A stretch of 32,987 nt of DNA, from NCBI GenBank assembly GCA_026392035.1, contig JAPLCX010000036.1, forward strand, positions 1 through 32,987, given 5' to 3'. The stretch comes from Candidatus Auribacterota bacterium (GTDB lineage: Bacteria; Auribacterota; Tritonobacteria; UBA1439). Position numbers and translations under genes: made by a program. The stretch's first letter is position 1; every line of letters begins with the position of its first letter. The notes under the pieces are model-generated. The model was not told the DNA's origin, searched no databases, and saw only the letters and a program-made list of their open reading frames with translations. This document shows, piece after piece, positions 17,523 to 25,804 of the stretch.

Positions 17523-18995
17523 CTATGAGTGGGCGCCGGTGCCCTTGATCTCAGGAGCAGTGCGCGCGTACTCCGCGAGGAGTTCCGAGAGGCGCTGGAC
17601 ATCGGACTTTATGCGCGCGTCGTCGACGCGCGTGAAGCGATAGTCATCGACGAGCAGCTCGCCGCCCGCTATGACGTAGCGCATCTCGCATCCATTTGCC
17701 GACCAGATGATGTTCTCCACCACGTTGTCCACCCGTGTCGGCGTGAGGTTGGCCGCGCGCAGGTCCAGAAGGACGAGATCGGCGTCCCTGCCGGGCTCCA
17801 GCGAGCCTGCGTTGAGCCGGAGCATCTTCGCCGGCTCAACCGTGATCAACTCCAGCACCTTCTGCGCGGGGAGGAGCGTGGCGTCGGCATGCCTCGCCTT
17901 CTGGTACTGAGAGGCGAGGCGGGCGGCGTTGATGATGTTCTGATTGTCGGCGCTGCCGGAACCATCCGTTGAAATCGCCACCGGAATCCCCATCTCCAGC
18001 ATGCGGATGATCGGCGGCATCCCCGAGCCGAGGATGGTGTTCGCCAGCGGGTTGTGGACCACGCAGGCGCCGGTGTCCCGTATGATCTCGAGGTCGTGGT
18101 CGGTGCAGTTGACCTGGTGGGCGAGGAGCGTGTCCCCATCGAGGAATCCTATGCCCTGCGCGTACTCCACTTCCGTCATTCCGTAGGTCTCGACGAACCA
18201 CCGGGTCGTCCCCGGCTCCTCGGACGAGTGGATGTGGATGAGCGTGCCGTTATCCCGCGCCCATTTCTTGAGCCCGGTGAGCATCTCAGGGCTGTTCGAG
18301 AAGAACTGGTCGGGGCCGGGGATGATCCTTATTCTCTCAGTCCCCTCAAATTCTGCCGCATAGCGCTGCAGCCGTTCCACCGCCTCGCGCGGCGTGTCGA
18401 GGGCCCGCGGGTCGTAGTGCCGGTCTTGGCTGCCGACTGCGATAATCAGTTGCGTGCCTGCCTCGCGGTTCGCATCGACGAGCTCCTGTACGTGGCGCTT
18501 GCTGAAGTTGCAGTGGTGCGTGAGCGCTGATGTAATCCCGTACGAGACATCGTCCAGCCTGGCCTTGCGGTACGCAATAGAATGAGGGGAGCGTGTGAAT
18601 TCTGCCGCGAGCGCGCGGCCCTTCTCCTCCAGGAACCCCATGCATAGGTTCACCGCGTGGTCCAGCCAGTGAGTGAGCGGCTGGTCCTTCGCGATGCCGA
18701 TGATCAGGCTCTCATGGTCGTGCCCATGCGCCTTGACGAAGCCGGGGAGGAGGACGCCGTGGTGCTGTGTGATGTCCCCCTCCTGCGCGGCTCCGGGGGC
18801 GCCGATCACGAGGAGCTCGCCCCGATGGCGCGCGAGTATGCGCTCCCCAATCTCTTTGCGGTAGGGGCCGGCCTCGACGATCTCCCCGCCGGAGGCGAGG
18901 ACGTAGCCGTCAGCGATGCGCGTCGCTCTCCCGATCGCATCGCTCATCGGAAGAAGGAAGCGCGCCCGTATCAGTTTGTATGTGGCCTGATTCAT
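17523..18995 (-). CDS. Amidohydrolase of the Atz/Trz (SAH/MTA deaminase-like) group
   Basis: The 490-residue metal-dependent hydrolase has LLPGFVKAHGHDHES (metal ligands H90 and H92), IHIHSSEEPG (H256), LLAHQVNCTD (H293) and STDGSGSADN (D344). A composite-domain tail, LEPGRDADLVLLDL, follows. This set fits the aminohydrolase group containing 5'-methylthioadenosine/S-adenosylhomocysteine deaminase, guanine deaminase and SsnA. Within a region that also encodes methionine synthesis, SAH/MTA deamination is the likeliest role, but the substrate cannot be fixed from sequence. The AHGHDH and HSSEE variants differ slightly from the common H-x-H and HASE forms. A standalone gene, divergent from the TIM-barrel gene. 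Confidence 0.75.
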   Translation of the reverse strand: MNQATYKLIRARFLLPMSDAIGRATRIADGYVLASGGEIVEAGPYRKEIGERILARHRGELLVIGAPGAAQEGDITQHHGVLLPGFVKAHGHDHESLIIGIAKDQPLTHWLDHAVNLCMGFLEEKGRALAAEFTRSPHSIAYRKARLDDVSYGITSALTHHCNFSKRHVQELVDANREAGTQLIIAVGSQDRHYDPRALDTPREAVERLQRYAAEFEGTERIRIIPGPDQFFSNSPEMLTGLKKWARDNGTLIHIHSSEEPGTTRWFVETYGMTEVEYAQGIGFLDGDTLLAHQVNCTDHDLEIIRDTGACVVHNPLANTILGSGMPPIIRMLEMGIPVAISTDGSGSADNQNIINAARLASQYQKARHADATLLPAQKVLELITVEPAKMLRLNAGSLEPGRDADLVLLDLRAANLTPTRVDNVVENIIWSANGCEMRYVIAGGELLVDDYRFTRVDDARIKSDVQRLSELLAEYARTAPEIKGTGAHS

Positions 18996-19016
18996 TGATG
19001 TACCGGTTGGTTGATG

Positions 19017-19088
19017 GTTGAGCGTTAAGGGTTGAGAAATAGTGCGTGAAACACTGGGTCACTCAACCCGGAACCCTTAACACTTAAC
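19017..19088. repeat. Inverted repeat between divergent genes (GGTTGAG/TTAAGGG words)
   Basis: GTTGAGCGTTAAGGGTTGAG (19017-19036) pairs imperfectly with CTCAACCCGGAACCCTTAAC and ACTTAAC (19062-19088). It lies between the starts of two divergent genes, where a terminator would make no sense. This is the clearest case showing that the class is not simply a set of terminators. Confidence 0.65.
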
Positions 19089-19173
19089 TATTCTCGCACA
19101 GTTTACAACAATTGCCTTGCCAGATAAAGAGTGAATGCACTATCATGTGGCATTTTCTCCGGGGACAGGGTAT

Positions 19174-20049
19174 ATGATCCTGCTTTCTATTGGTTCGCTG
19201 CGGTTCTATGGGCTCGACCGGGTGTTCGGGATCGCGCGCGACCTGGGCTTCGATGGGGTCGAGGTCATCGTGGACGATCGTTGGGACACCTCAGATCCCG
19301 TGTACCTGAAACGCCTCGCGAGTCGCTACCAGCTCCCCATCGCGAGCATCCATTCTCCGTTCAGTTTCGTCGAGACGCCGGCGTGGGGCAGCGACCCGGT
19401 GGAGCGCATGCGGAGATCGCTCGCGCTCGCCGAGGAATGTGCGAGCGAGATCGTCGTCATCCATCTGCCCTTTTTCGCTGAGCGGCGATACGCGCGCTGG
19501 GTAGACGAAGAGCTCCCGCGCTGGCAGGAGGAGACCAGCGTCAAGCTCGCCGTGGAGAACATGCCCCACGCCTACAAGATCCTCGGCCGCCTCGGCGTGC
19601 TCCTCAATACGGGAATATTCTACGAGGTGAACCGCCGCGCATGGCTCAACAGGCTCCTCCTCCCCCTGAGCACGTGCTGCCATGTCGGCAACGACTGGAA
19701 CTACCTCCTCCGCTTCAGGTACCTTGTCCTTGACACCACGCACCTCGCCACAGGCGGGCTGGACCCGATCGCGGCCTACGAGAGGGTGAAATCCAAGCTC
19801 GCGCTCATCCACGTGTCCAACTTTACCGGCGCGGAGCACCAGCCGCTCGGCACCGGCCAGATGGATATGGAGCGGTTTCTCCGCCATGTCGCGAGGAGCG
19901 GCTACCGCGGCCACGTCACGCTTGAATTGATGCCGGACAATTTCCCCGACAGAACGGAATCAACGGCGCGCGAAATCCTCGCCGCGGATCTGGCGCTCTG
20001 CCGCTCATGCCTGGAGAGATTGACGTGTGACACAGATTCACACAGATAG
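19174..20049 (+). CDS. Sugar phosphate isomerase/epimerase-like TIM-barrel protein
   Basis: A protein of about 291 residues of the AP-endonuclease-2/xylose-isomerase-like TIM-barrel family, with GFDGVEVIVDDRW, IASIHSPFSF, IVVIHLPFF, LAVENMP, LIHVSNFTG and HVTLELMPDN placing metal-binding His, Glu and Asp at strand ends. The substrate is unknown, and endonuclease IV or hydroxypyruvate isomerase activity is less likely. An in-frame ATG at 19135 would add 13 residues, but MILLSIGSLRFYGLDR at 19174 is the typical start. The last seven residues (CDTDSHR) and the stop are encoded by a CACAGAT-type repeat, so the C-terminus appears to be borrowed from the spacer. Confidence 0.75.
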   Translation: MILLSIGSLRFYGLDRVFGIARDLGFDGVEVIVDDRWDTSDPVYLKRLASRYQLPIASIHSPFSFVETPAWGSDPVERMRRSLALAEECASEIVVIHLPFFAERRYARWVDEELPRWQEETSVKLAVENMPHAYKILGRLGVLLNTGIFYEVNRRAWLNRLLLPLSTCCHVGNDWNYLLRFRYLVLDTTHLATGGLDPIAAYERVKSKLALIHVSNFTGAEHQPLGTGQMDMERFLRHVARSGYRGHVTLELMPDNFPDRTESTAREILAADLALCRSCLERLTCDTDSHR

Positions 20050-20306
20050 ACACAGATGAACACAGATTTTTCAGTGTCCTCAGTGTTTTCAGTGGCAAAA
20101 AGACAATCATTCAGTTTGAAAGACTTTCTCAAAAAGAAAAGTTTTGCACACTTGTAGTACGGAGGACACGCAGTAGTGTTTGTAGGGGCGCGATCCTTCG
20201 ACTCCGCTCAGGACAAGTTTTATCGCGCCCGATTATAAGGGAAAAGATGATACAGTAAGCGGGTTCGATAAATCCCTGCCCGGCCGGCAGGCGGGGAACC
20301 CCTACA
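20031..20306. repeat. Patchwork of short repeats before the nickel ATPase gene
   Basis: Four imperfect CACAGAT-type units (about 20032-20068) run into TCAGTGTCCTCAGTGTTTTC and onward (20070-20096). The right part belongs to the ACTGA text family, so this looks like a hybrid of two half-repeats, not one true inverted repeat. Further on, TGTAGGGGCGCGAT (20181-20194) can pair with ATCGCGCCC (20222-20230), and TGTAGGGG pairs with CCCCTACA (20299-20306). Between them are TTCGACTCCGCTCAGGACAA, shared in part with 14099-14123, and a CCGGCCGG-centred palindrome near 20280. No gene lies in the 286-bp gap. Confidence 0.55.
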
Positions 20307-20335
20307 GGACCGGTGAAAGGCAGGGGCAACCAATT

Positions 20336-21106
20336 ATGAGAAAAATCGTGGCGATAGGGAGGGGTGGGGTAGGCAAGACATGTTTCATCGCCGGCATGGC
20401 GCGCGTCCTCATGGATCAGGCGCCGCTGCTCTTGATAGATGCCGATCCCGATCAGAGCCTCGCCGAGATGGTCGGCCTGGATATGGAGCGGGAGGGGATA
20501 AAGACAATTTCAGACCTCCTCTTCGATATCAGGTCTGGGAGCATTGAGGAGAAGCTGAATGCCTCCAGCCTGGCCGAGAAGGTGGACTATCTCCTGAGTC
20601 AGCGAGGCTTGTACGAGGGAGCGCGCTTTGATTTCTTCTCACTCGGCACCAAGTGGACGGAGGGATGCTACTGCCAGCCGAATAACATACTGAAGGGATT
20701 GATCGCGAGGATCGAGAAGAATTACCGCTACATCCTGATGGATTCTCCTGCGGGGCTCGAGCATTTGAATCGGAGAATCACGTCTGCGGTTGATGACATA
20801 TTCGCGCTCATCGGTCCCTCGAAGAAGGCGTTCGACAGCGCGCACAGGGCGAAGAGGGTGATCGAGGAGATCAACATCAGCTACCGGAACTTTTACCTGG
20901 TCGCGGGATATGATTTCCCCGCGGACCGCCTGAAGGCGCTCGAGGGTGAGCGCTCCTCCAGGTATGCGGGCAGATTGGAGCGCGACGCAGATGTCGCCAG
21001 GTTGTGCCTGGAGGGGCAATCGCTCCTCACACTGGGGGATGACTCGCCCTTCCTGAATTCCATACGCGAGATCATCTGCGCGGCTGGCTACCGCACGGGT
21101 GGCTGA
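20336..21106 (+). CDS. CooC/AcsF-like nickel-insertion ATPase (MinD/ParA family)
   Basis: The 256-residue P-loop protein begins MRKIVAIGRGGVGKTCF, with Walker A at 8-15, and shows LLLIDADPDQSLAEM plus the paired cysteines C111 and C113 in GCYCQPNN. That CxC is the nickel-binding hallmark of CooC/CooC-like maturation ATPases, which load nickel into CODH or acetyl-CoA synthase. The client is presumably AcsB at 5370-7553 or a CODH elsewhere. The deviant Walker A normally has a signature lysine before GGVGKT (KGGVGKT). Here it is R9, while the second lysine K14 is kept. The 3' end overlaps the convergent next gene by 19 bases. Confidence 0.85.
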   Translation: MRKIVAIGRGGVGKTCFIAGMARVLMDQAPLLLIDADPDQSLAEMVGLDMEREGIKTISDLLFDIRSGSIEEKLNASSLAEKVDYLLSQRGLYEGARFDFFSLGTKWTEGCYCQPNNILKGLIARIEKNYRYILMDSPAGLEHLNRRITSAVDDIFALIGPSKKAFDSAHRAKRVIEEINISYRNFYLVAGYDFPADRLKALEGERSSRYAGRLERDADVARLCLEGQSLLTLGDDSPFLNSIREIICAAGYRTGG

Positions 21107-21759
21107 ATTCCCGCCGGCCTCCCGGATGCCTCGGTGATTTTGACATCCGGGGGCACCTTGAATTTATCAGGCTCTATGGGGACATCGACCTTGAGCTCAA
21201 CCGCCTCCTGCGTCATGTTGCCGAGCGCCGGGTTCTTTATTTTGAGCGCGAGATTATTCCAGAGCCATGATTTCACGCCCATCAGATCGTAGACCGCGCA
21301 CTCTTTCCCCAGGACAATTCCCTTCCCGGCGGGTTTCACCGCCTCCCTGCCGGTAAGGCCTTTGGCCAGCTCCTTGCCGAGTTTCTCCATGTCCTTTTTC
21401 TGGTCCTCGCTCATTGTCCTCACCATCTCTTCCGCCATCTTGGAGTAGCTCGGAGTCTTTTCGCCGGTCTTTCTCATCAAGTCTATCCTGTAGTGGTAGT
21501 TCCCGTCGTCTATCTCAAGCGAGGAGTCCTTTCTTTTCGTCCCCATGACATTCATGGTAGTCTCTCGCTCCGTCCTGGTCTTTGTGCCGTGATCGTCAAT
21601 GTAGAGCGTCTGCGTGCCCTGCTGGATCGAGCCGCTGATCCTGTATGTGATGATCGCGCTCTTGAACGGATAGGCCCTTGAGTTATCAATGGCCATAGCC
21701 GCAGCCACGATTGCCATTATGAGCACGGTTGCGGTTAAGAAGAGCGAATCTCTTTCCAT
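21088..21759 (-). CDS. Exported protein of unknown function (DUF4412-like)
   Basis: The 223-residue protein has a hydrophobic N-terminal signal or anchor (FLTATVLIMAIVAAAMA). A soluble domain follows with YRISGSIQQGTQTLYIDDHG and GKECAVYDLMGVKSWLWNN, resembling DUF4412-type envelope proteins that bind an unknown ligand. A charged, helical middle (about 105-140) separates two beta-rich parts. The start is firm: AAGGAGGT precedes the ATG by five bases. The gene is convergent with the nickel ATPase and overlaps it by 19 bases. There is no functional context, and the family name is offered at low confidence. Confidence 0.65.
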   Translation of the reverse strand: MERDSLFLTATVLIMAIVAAAMAIDNSRAYPFKSAIITYRISGSIQQGTQTLYIDDHGTKTRTERETTMNVMGTKRKDSSLEIDDGNYHYRIDLMRKTGEKTPSYSKMAEEMVRTMSEDQKKDMEKLGKELAKGLTGREAVKPAGKGIVLGKECAVYDLMGVKSWLWNNLALKIKNPALGNMTQEAVELKVDVPIEPDKFKVPPDVKITEASGRPAGIQPPVR

Positions 21760-21898
21760 CGGTGACCTCCTTGTGTCTGACTGTTATCGTAGTGCACAGT
21801 AGATTATGCCGCACAAAATAGGAAGGCAATATATCGCGCGCGCCATTGATGGCGGGGGTTATGCTAAATCATAGTGACTGGACGGTCAAGAGGCAAAC

Positions 21899-22084
21899 GT
21901 CCTGGACTACCCCCAATTCTTGAGAAAATGTTAATTTTCGCCACGGAGCCACAGAGAGCATGGAGAACCCACGGAGAATTAACTGCTGCAATAATTTGCT
22001 TTCCAGAGTGTTATGTAATCTCCGTGTCCTCTGTGATAAAACATCAAAGCTGCTTTTCTGAAAAATAGGGATAGTCCAGAGGAC
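21899..22084. repeat. Double-nested inverted repeat in the 420-bp spacer before the lamin-tail gene
   Basis: Outer arms GTCCTGGACTACCCCC (21899-21914) and AGGGATAGTCCAGAGGAC (22067-22084) are inverted with a two-base indel. Inside, TTTTCGCCACGGAGCCACAG and onward (21935-21965) pairs with CTCCGTGTCCTCTGTGATAA and onward (22020-22041), the CACGGAG/CACAGAG family also present at 3811-3952. One repeat class thus appears to have landed inside another. The gap lies between divergent starts. A TATAAT at 22151-22156 may be a -10 for the downstream gene but has no clear -35. No other gene is visible. Confidence 0.65.
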
Positions 22085-22178
22085 CCTAAATAGCGGATAA
22101 GCAAAGTGGCATAACGCAAAAAAGGTCTCCTTTCCTAGTGTTTACAAGGTATAATCAACATTCTACGCTCTTGGACCG

Positions 22179-24308
22179 ATGCCGACGCCCACGCCGACCC
22201 CGACACCCGTCATAGTATATTCGGCATCGGAGGATTTCAGTTCCACGCAGGGATACCGGCAATGGTACTACCAGAAGTACCAGGGAGAGGAATACAGCGA
22301 TCTGGTGTGGAATGAGGCGGACGGGCGCTGGCAAACGGCTATATCGGGGTGGGCTCCGCCGGCGATATGGGGTAGTGGGAGTCATCCATCTTCTACAGCG
22401 GAGGCCGCACGGAAGTGGGTGGCGCCCGTCTGGGGAAAGTTAACGATCGCGGTGAATGCGAGGAAGGCAGATGTGGGAGGAGATGGGGTTGTGGTGAGGA
22501 TCATCAAGAACGGCGCCACGCTCTGGCAGAATACGATCGCCGGCGATGATACTACCGGTTTCCATTTCCTCTTGAGCGATGTGCCGGTCAATAAATATGA
22601 CGCGATATATTTCCGGGTTGCGAACAACGGAAACGATCTATATGACTCGACCTATTTCGATCCGACGATAACCTACACTTCGGTTGATTCTGATAACGAC
22701 GGGCTGAGCGACACCGAGGAAATATACACATATCACACGGATTATCTCAATGCCGACACGGATGGCGACGGTCTGAAGGATGGCGAGGAAGTGAGGGTTT
22801 ATAATACGGATCCTCTGGATGGCGATACTGACAATGACGGCTATGGTGACGGGTATGAGGCGAATCTCGGGAGGGATCCGCTCGATCCGGATTCTCACCC
22901 CGGTGAAACCAGCCTGTTGGTGATCAATGAGATTCTCTATGATTATCCCGGTGCGGATGATGGGCATGAATTTGTGGAGTTGTATAACAATCAGGACGCC
23001 GCGGTTGATCTGTCGGGATACAAGATTCAGGCCTCGGTTGCTGGGCAGTTCCATACCAGCGCGGTGATCCCCGCCGGCAGAACAATTTCTCCCCATTCCT
23101 ACTTTCTCATCGGCGAGTCAGAGGTACGGGACGTCAATGGGAATCTCTCCGATCTCGTCGTGACTCTCGAATTGCAGAACGGCGATGACAACGACCCGGA
23201 TGACCACACAGACACCGGGCTGAGCGACACGGACGGCGTGAGGCTGGTCAGGCCTGATAGATATGTGTTGGATACAGTACTCTATGACAACCCCAATACC
23301 TCTCTTTATGGGGATGACAGCATCCCCGGTCAGACGTATGAGCTCAATCCGGATGTGAATCCCGGTCAGAGCTTGAGCAGAAAATCAGCCGGTCTTGATA
23401 CCAATAGAGCTACAGACTTCGAGGTGCTCAATACGCCCAGTCCGACGGGTTCGATATCGCCTGATACGGATAATGACGGATTGACCAATGTAGAGGAGAG
23501 TTATTATGGCACAAGCCCGACTGATCCCGACAGCGATGATGACGGGTACGTTGACGGGAGCGAGGTTGGAACCGGGACCGATCCTCTCAATGCCAGTGAC
23601 TTCCCCAAGATAGTGATCAATGAAGTTTACTATGATCCTGCCGGTGCGGACGATGTGCTGAAGCAGGAGTTCATAGAGTTATTCAATCCTGGGGATAACG
23701 CTGTTGATATAAGCGCGCTCAGGATCGAGCATGGGGGAACCTCATTTGGGTATGGGCATGCGGACCTCCCGCAGGGGGCGGTGATCCCTGCCCGCTCATA
23801 CTTTTTGATCGGTGAAGCCAATGTCCAAAGTGTATTTGGAGTGGCGCCGGATCTGGTTGTATCCCTACAGATGCAGAACGGAGACCAGAACGATCCTGCA
23901 GTTCCGTACTTTGGAAAAACCAGCCCGACAGACGGCGTGAGGCTGGTTGGCTATGGTGGAAAATTATTGGATACGGTGCTTTATGACGAACCTAACACAA
24001 ACAATCTCCCCGGTGACGCCAACAATCCAGCCGGCACAGATGAGATTTGCAGTGATGTCCAGCCGGGCCACAGTCTAAGCCGCGTGGTTCCAGGGGCGGA
24101 TACCAATAATAAGGTGGATTGGGTGGAACTCGGCGCGCCTGGTCCCCAGAATTCCACAGCGCCATAACTCAGTGTAACCTATCCGAATGGGGGAGAGACA
24201 TTGACAAGGGTGTCAGCAGTGATGGTCAGGTGGGAGACGAGGGGGCCTGTTGGAGCAACTGTCAATGGGGCTCCTCAGAAGGGGAGTGTCTATACCTTGC
24301 GGCACAGG
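22179..24308 (+). pseudogene. Lamin-tail-domain, calcium-repeat surface protein, truncated at both ends
   Basis: The open frame to TAA 24165-24167 gives 662 residues. It opens with a PTPTPTPTP linker and a jelly-roll-like region (20-165). Three TSP3-type calcium repeats follow (DSDNDGLSDTEE, DTDGDGLKDGEE, DTDNDGYGDG; 170-240), then a lamin-tail domain (about 246-400), two more calcium repeats (430-475), and a second lamin-tail domain (480-640). Such modules belong to large secreted proteins, yet there is no signal peptide or Shine-Dalgarno and the frame is closed by TAA at 22152. Past the 24165 stop the same frame continues for 47 codons with LSVTYPNGGETL, the start of a Kre9/Knh1-like 'PNGGE' domain, then stops. 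It is most likely the middle piece of a longer decayed gene. Confidence 0.75.
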
Positions 24309-24330
24309 TGACCCTAATGTTTCATCATAA

Positions 24331-24567
24331 TCAAGCTGCGGTCATGCAATTCAGAGCTTCAGAAATGTCAATCGAGGTGATACGGGCGCCAGGGTTTTTA
24401 CTGGCAATGATGACGGTGTGAGCACCAATCCCGCATCCCGCTTCCAGAACATGGCTCCCCTCAGGGAATGCAGTGTCAGAGTGCAGTAGATTAACAAGTG
24501 TCGATGCCTGATCTTGCAGACGAATACTTTCCCTCTGGTCATAACCATGCACATATGCTTTGCTCAT
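24331..24567 (-). pseudogene. SAM-dependent methyltransferase, N-terminal stub
   Basis: The 78-codon frame has a proper start: AGGGGA lies before the ATG at 24567. It encodes the beginning of a class I methyltransferase with SAM motif I LEAGCGIGA (41-49) and the acidic residue D67 in ITSIDIS. The fold then breaks off after about 70 residues. The rest of the Rossmann domain is missing, and the break abuts the truncated end of the lamin-tail gene at about 24311-24345. The protein cannot be an active methyltransferase. This looks like a recombination junction between two unrelated gene fragments. Confidence 0.75.
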
Positions 24568-24747
24568 TCTAATCCCCTATTTAAGCGAGCGATAGTCCTG
24601 GAGTTACTATGTTAATTATACGATATACGCCAGACTGCTTGATCCACAACTTCACTTAGTGCAGATCAGGGAGTTTCAATCCCCCCTTATAAAGAACCGA
24701 TTATACCTCGTAGGTGTAACTGGTGTGGCTTTTTCTGCAATCTCCTG

Positions 24748-25632
24748 TCAGTACACCGAAATCTGCACTGAGATCCCATTGTCTTTGAGGAAGGCGAGGA
24801 TGGTCTCCGCGTGAATCCCTTTGCCGACGTTGAGAAACTGGTTTTCCTCAATCTCTGCATTTCCTCTTTTGATCTTCGGGCTGAAGCCAAGGGGGAGATG
24901 TCTCGTTGTGCTCTGGATGCCCCATACTGTACCGTGAGAATCGAATATGGCACCCCCGCTCTGCCCCCTAAGACCGGGCGAGGAGGTCTCAATGAACTTG
25001 ATGTCGTGCTTCCCATCTTTGGTCTTCCCGGCAAGGAGGTTGCGCGTGAAGATTCCTTCTATCGGGAAGTAGGGGGGCGGCAGACAGGCAGGATCAACAA
25101 CGAATGAGTTCTTCTTGGCGTCAAAGGTTGTCTTGATCTCGTGAAAGGGAAACCCGAGTCTGCACAAGCTCGTGCCTTGGTCGAAGTTCCGCGTGGGATC
25201 CTTGAACATGGGGTAGTTAGAAACCCAGGCGGGATCGAACGGCTCAATTCGACCAACGATGAGATCCGCTTCCGGAAGGGGGCGAACGTCATTCAGAAAC
25301 GTGCTGTTCCAACACCCCCACCAGAATGAACTGTTCGTGATCCACTTTGGGTTCGGGCTGAGCGCCGTCTTCTTCGCGTCCTTCTCCTTTGGGGTCAGAC
25401 TGTCGTCCGCATCGATCTCAGCATTACGTTTCTTGAAGCCTTCGATTTCCCGGGCATGTGCCTGGGCCGCATGGTGGGATTGCAGGAGATGGGCGACGGT
25501 AACGATCCAGCCTTCGTGATTGACTACAACAAAGGCGCCACATCCGCTTGAGACCGAGCCGTCATAGAATCGTGTAGAGATGATGAGAGGTCGCGTGAAC
25601 CGTCGAGCAAGACCGCAGGCATTAGCAAACAT
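24748..25632 (-). CDS. Trypsin-like serine peptidase without signal peptide
   Basis: The 294-residue protein has a chymotrypsin-fold triad: H48 in WIVTVAHLL, D123 in EADLIVGRI and S225 in GLRGQSGGAIFD. A charged insertion, probably helical, occupies 55-95. No signal peptide or membrane segment is present, so it should act in the cytoplasm, unlike HtrA/DegP, and it has no PDZ domain. Stand-alone intracellular trypsin-like peptidases sometimes serve as effectors in defence or stress systems, but no partner gene is adjacent. AAGGAGAA before the ATG supports the start. It lies between decayed genes and the fusion enzyme, in what looks like accessory DNA. Confidence 0.75.
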   Translation of the reverse strand: MFANACGLARRFTRPLIISTRFYDGSVSSGCGAFVVVNHEGWIVTVAHLLQSHHAAQAHAREIEGFKKRNAEIDADDSLTPKEKDAKKTALSPNPKWITNSSFWWGCWNSTFLNDVRPLPEADLIVGRIEPFDPAWVSNYPMFKDPTRNFDQGTSLCRLGFPFHEIKTTFDAKKNSFVVDPACLPPPYFPIEGIFTRNLLAGKTKDGKHDIKFIETSSPGLRGQSGGAIFDSHGTVWGIQSTTRHLPLGFSPKIKRGNAEIEENQFLNVGKGIHAETILAFLKDNGISVQISVY

Positions 25633-25804
25633 GATTTCATTCTCCTTATGCCTTGGCCATTATACTTTCGTCGAAAACCTGTGACAAGCGCGGTTTATAG
25701 CCGCGATTTATAGCCTCTGATTATGAAGGTTCTGACTTAAGGAATCCCGGGAGTGTTGTGCGCAAAAAGGGAGCCCGATGGCTAACTATCAGGGCCCAAA
25801 ACTG

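Noticed and set aside
17384-19088. Inverted repeats as plain Rho-independent terminators
   Set aside because: The loops are long, the arms mismatched, no T-run follows, and one lies between divergent starts.
20031-20068. CACAGAT-type units as a CRISPR or tandem array
   Set aside because: The units are only 6-10 bases, imperfect and without spacers of constant length.
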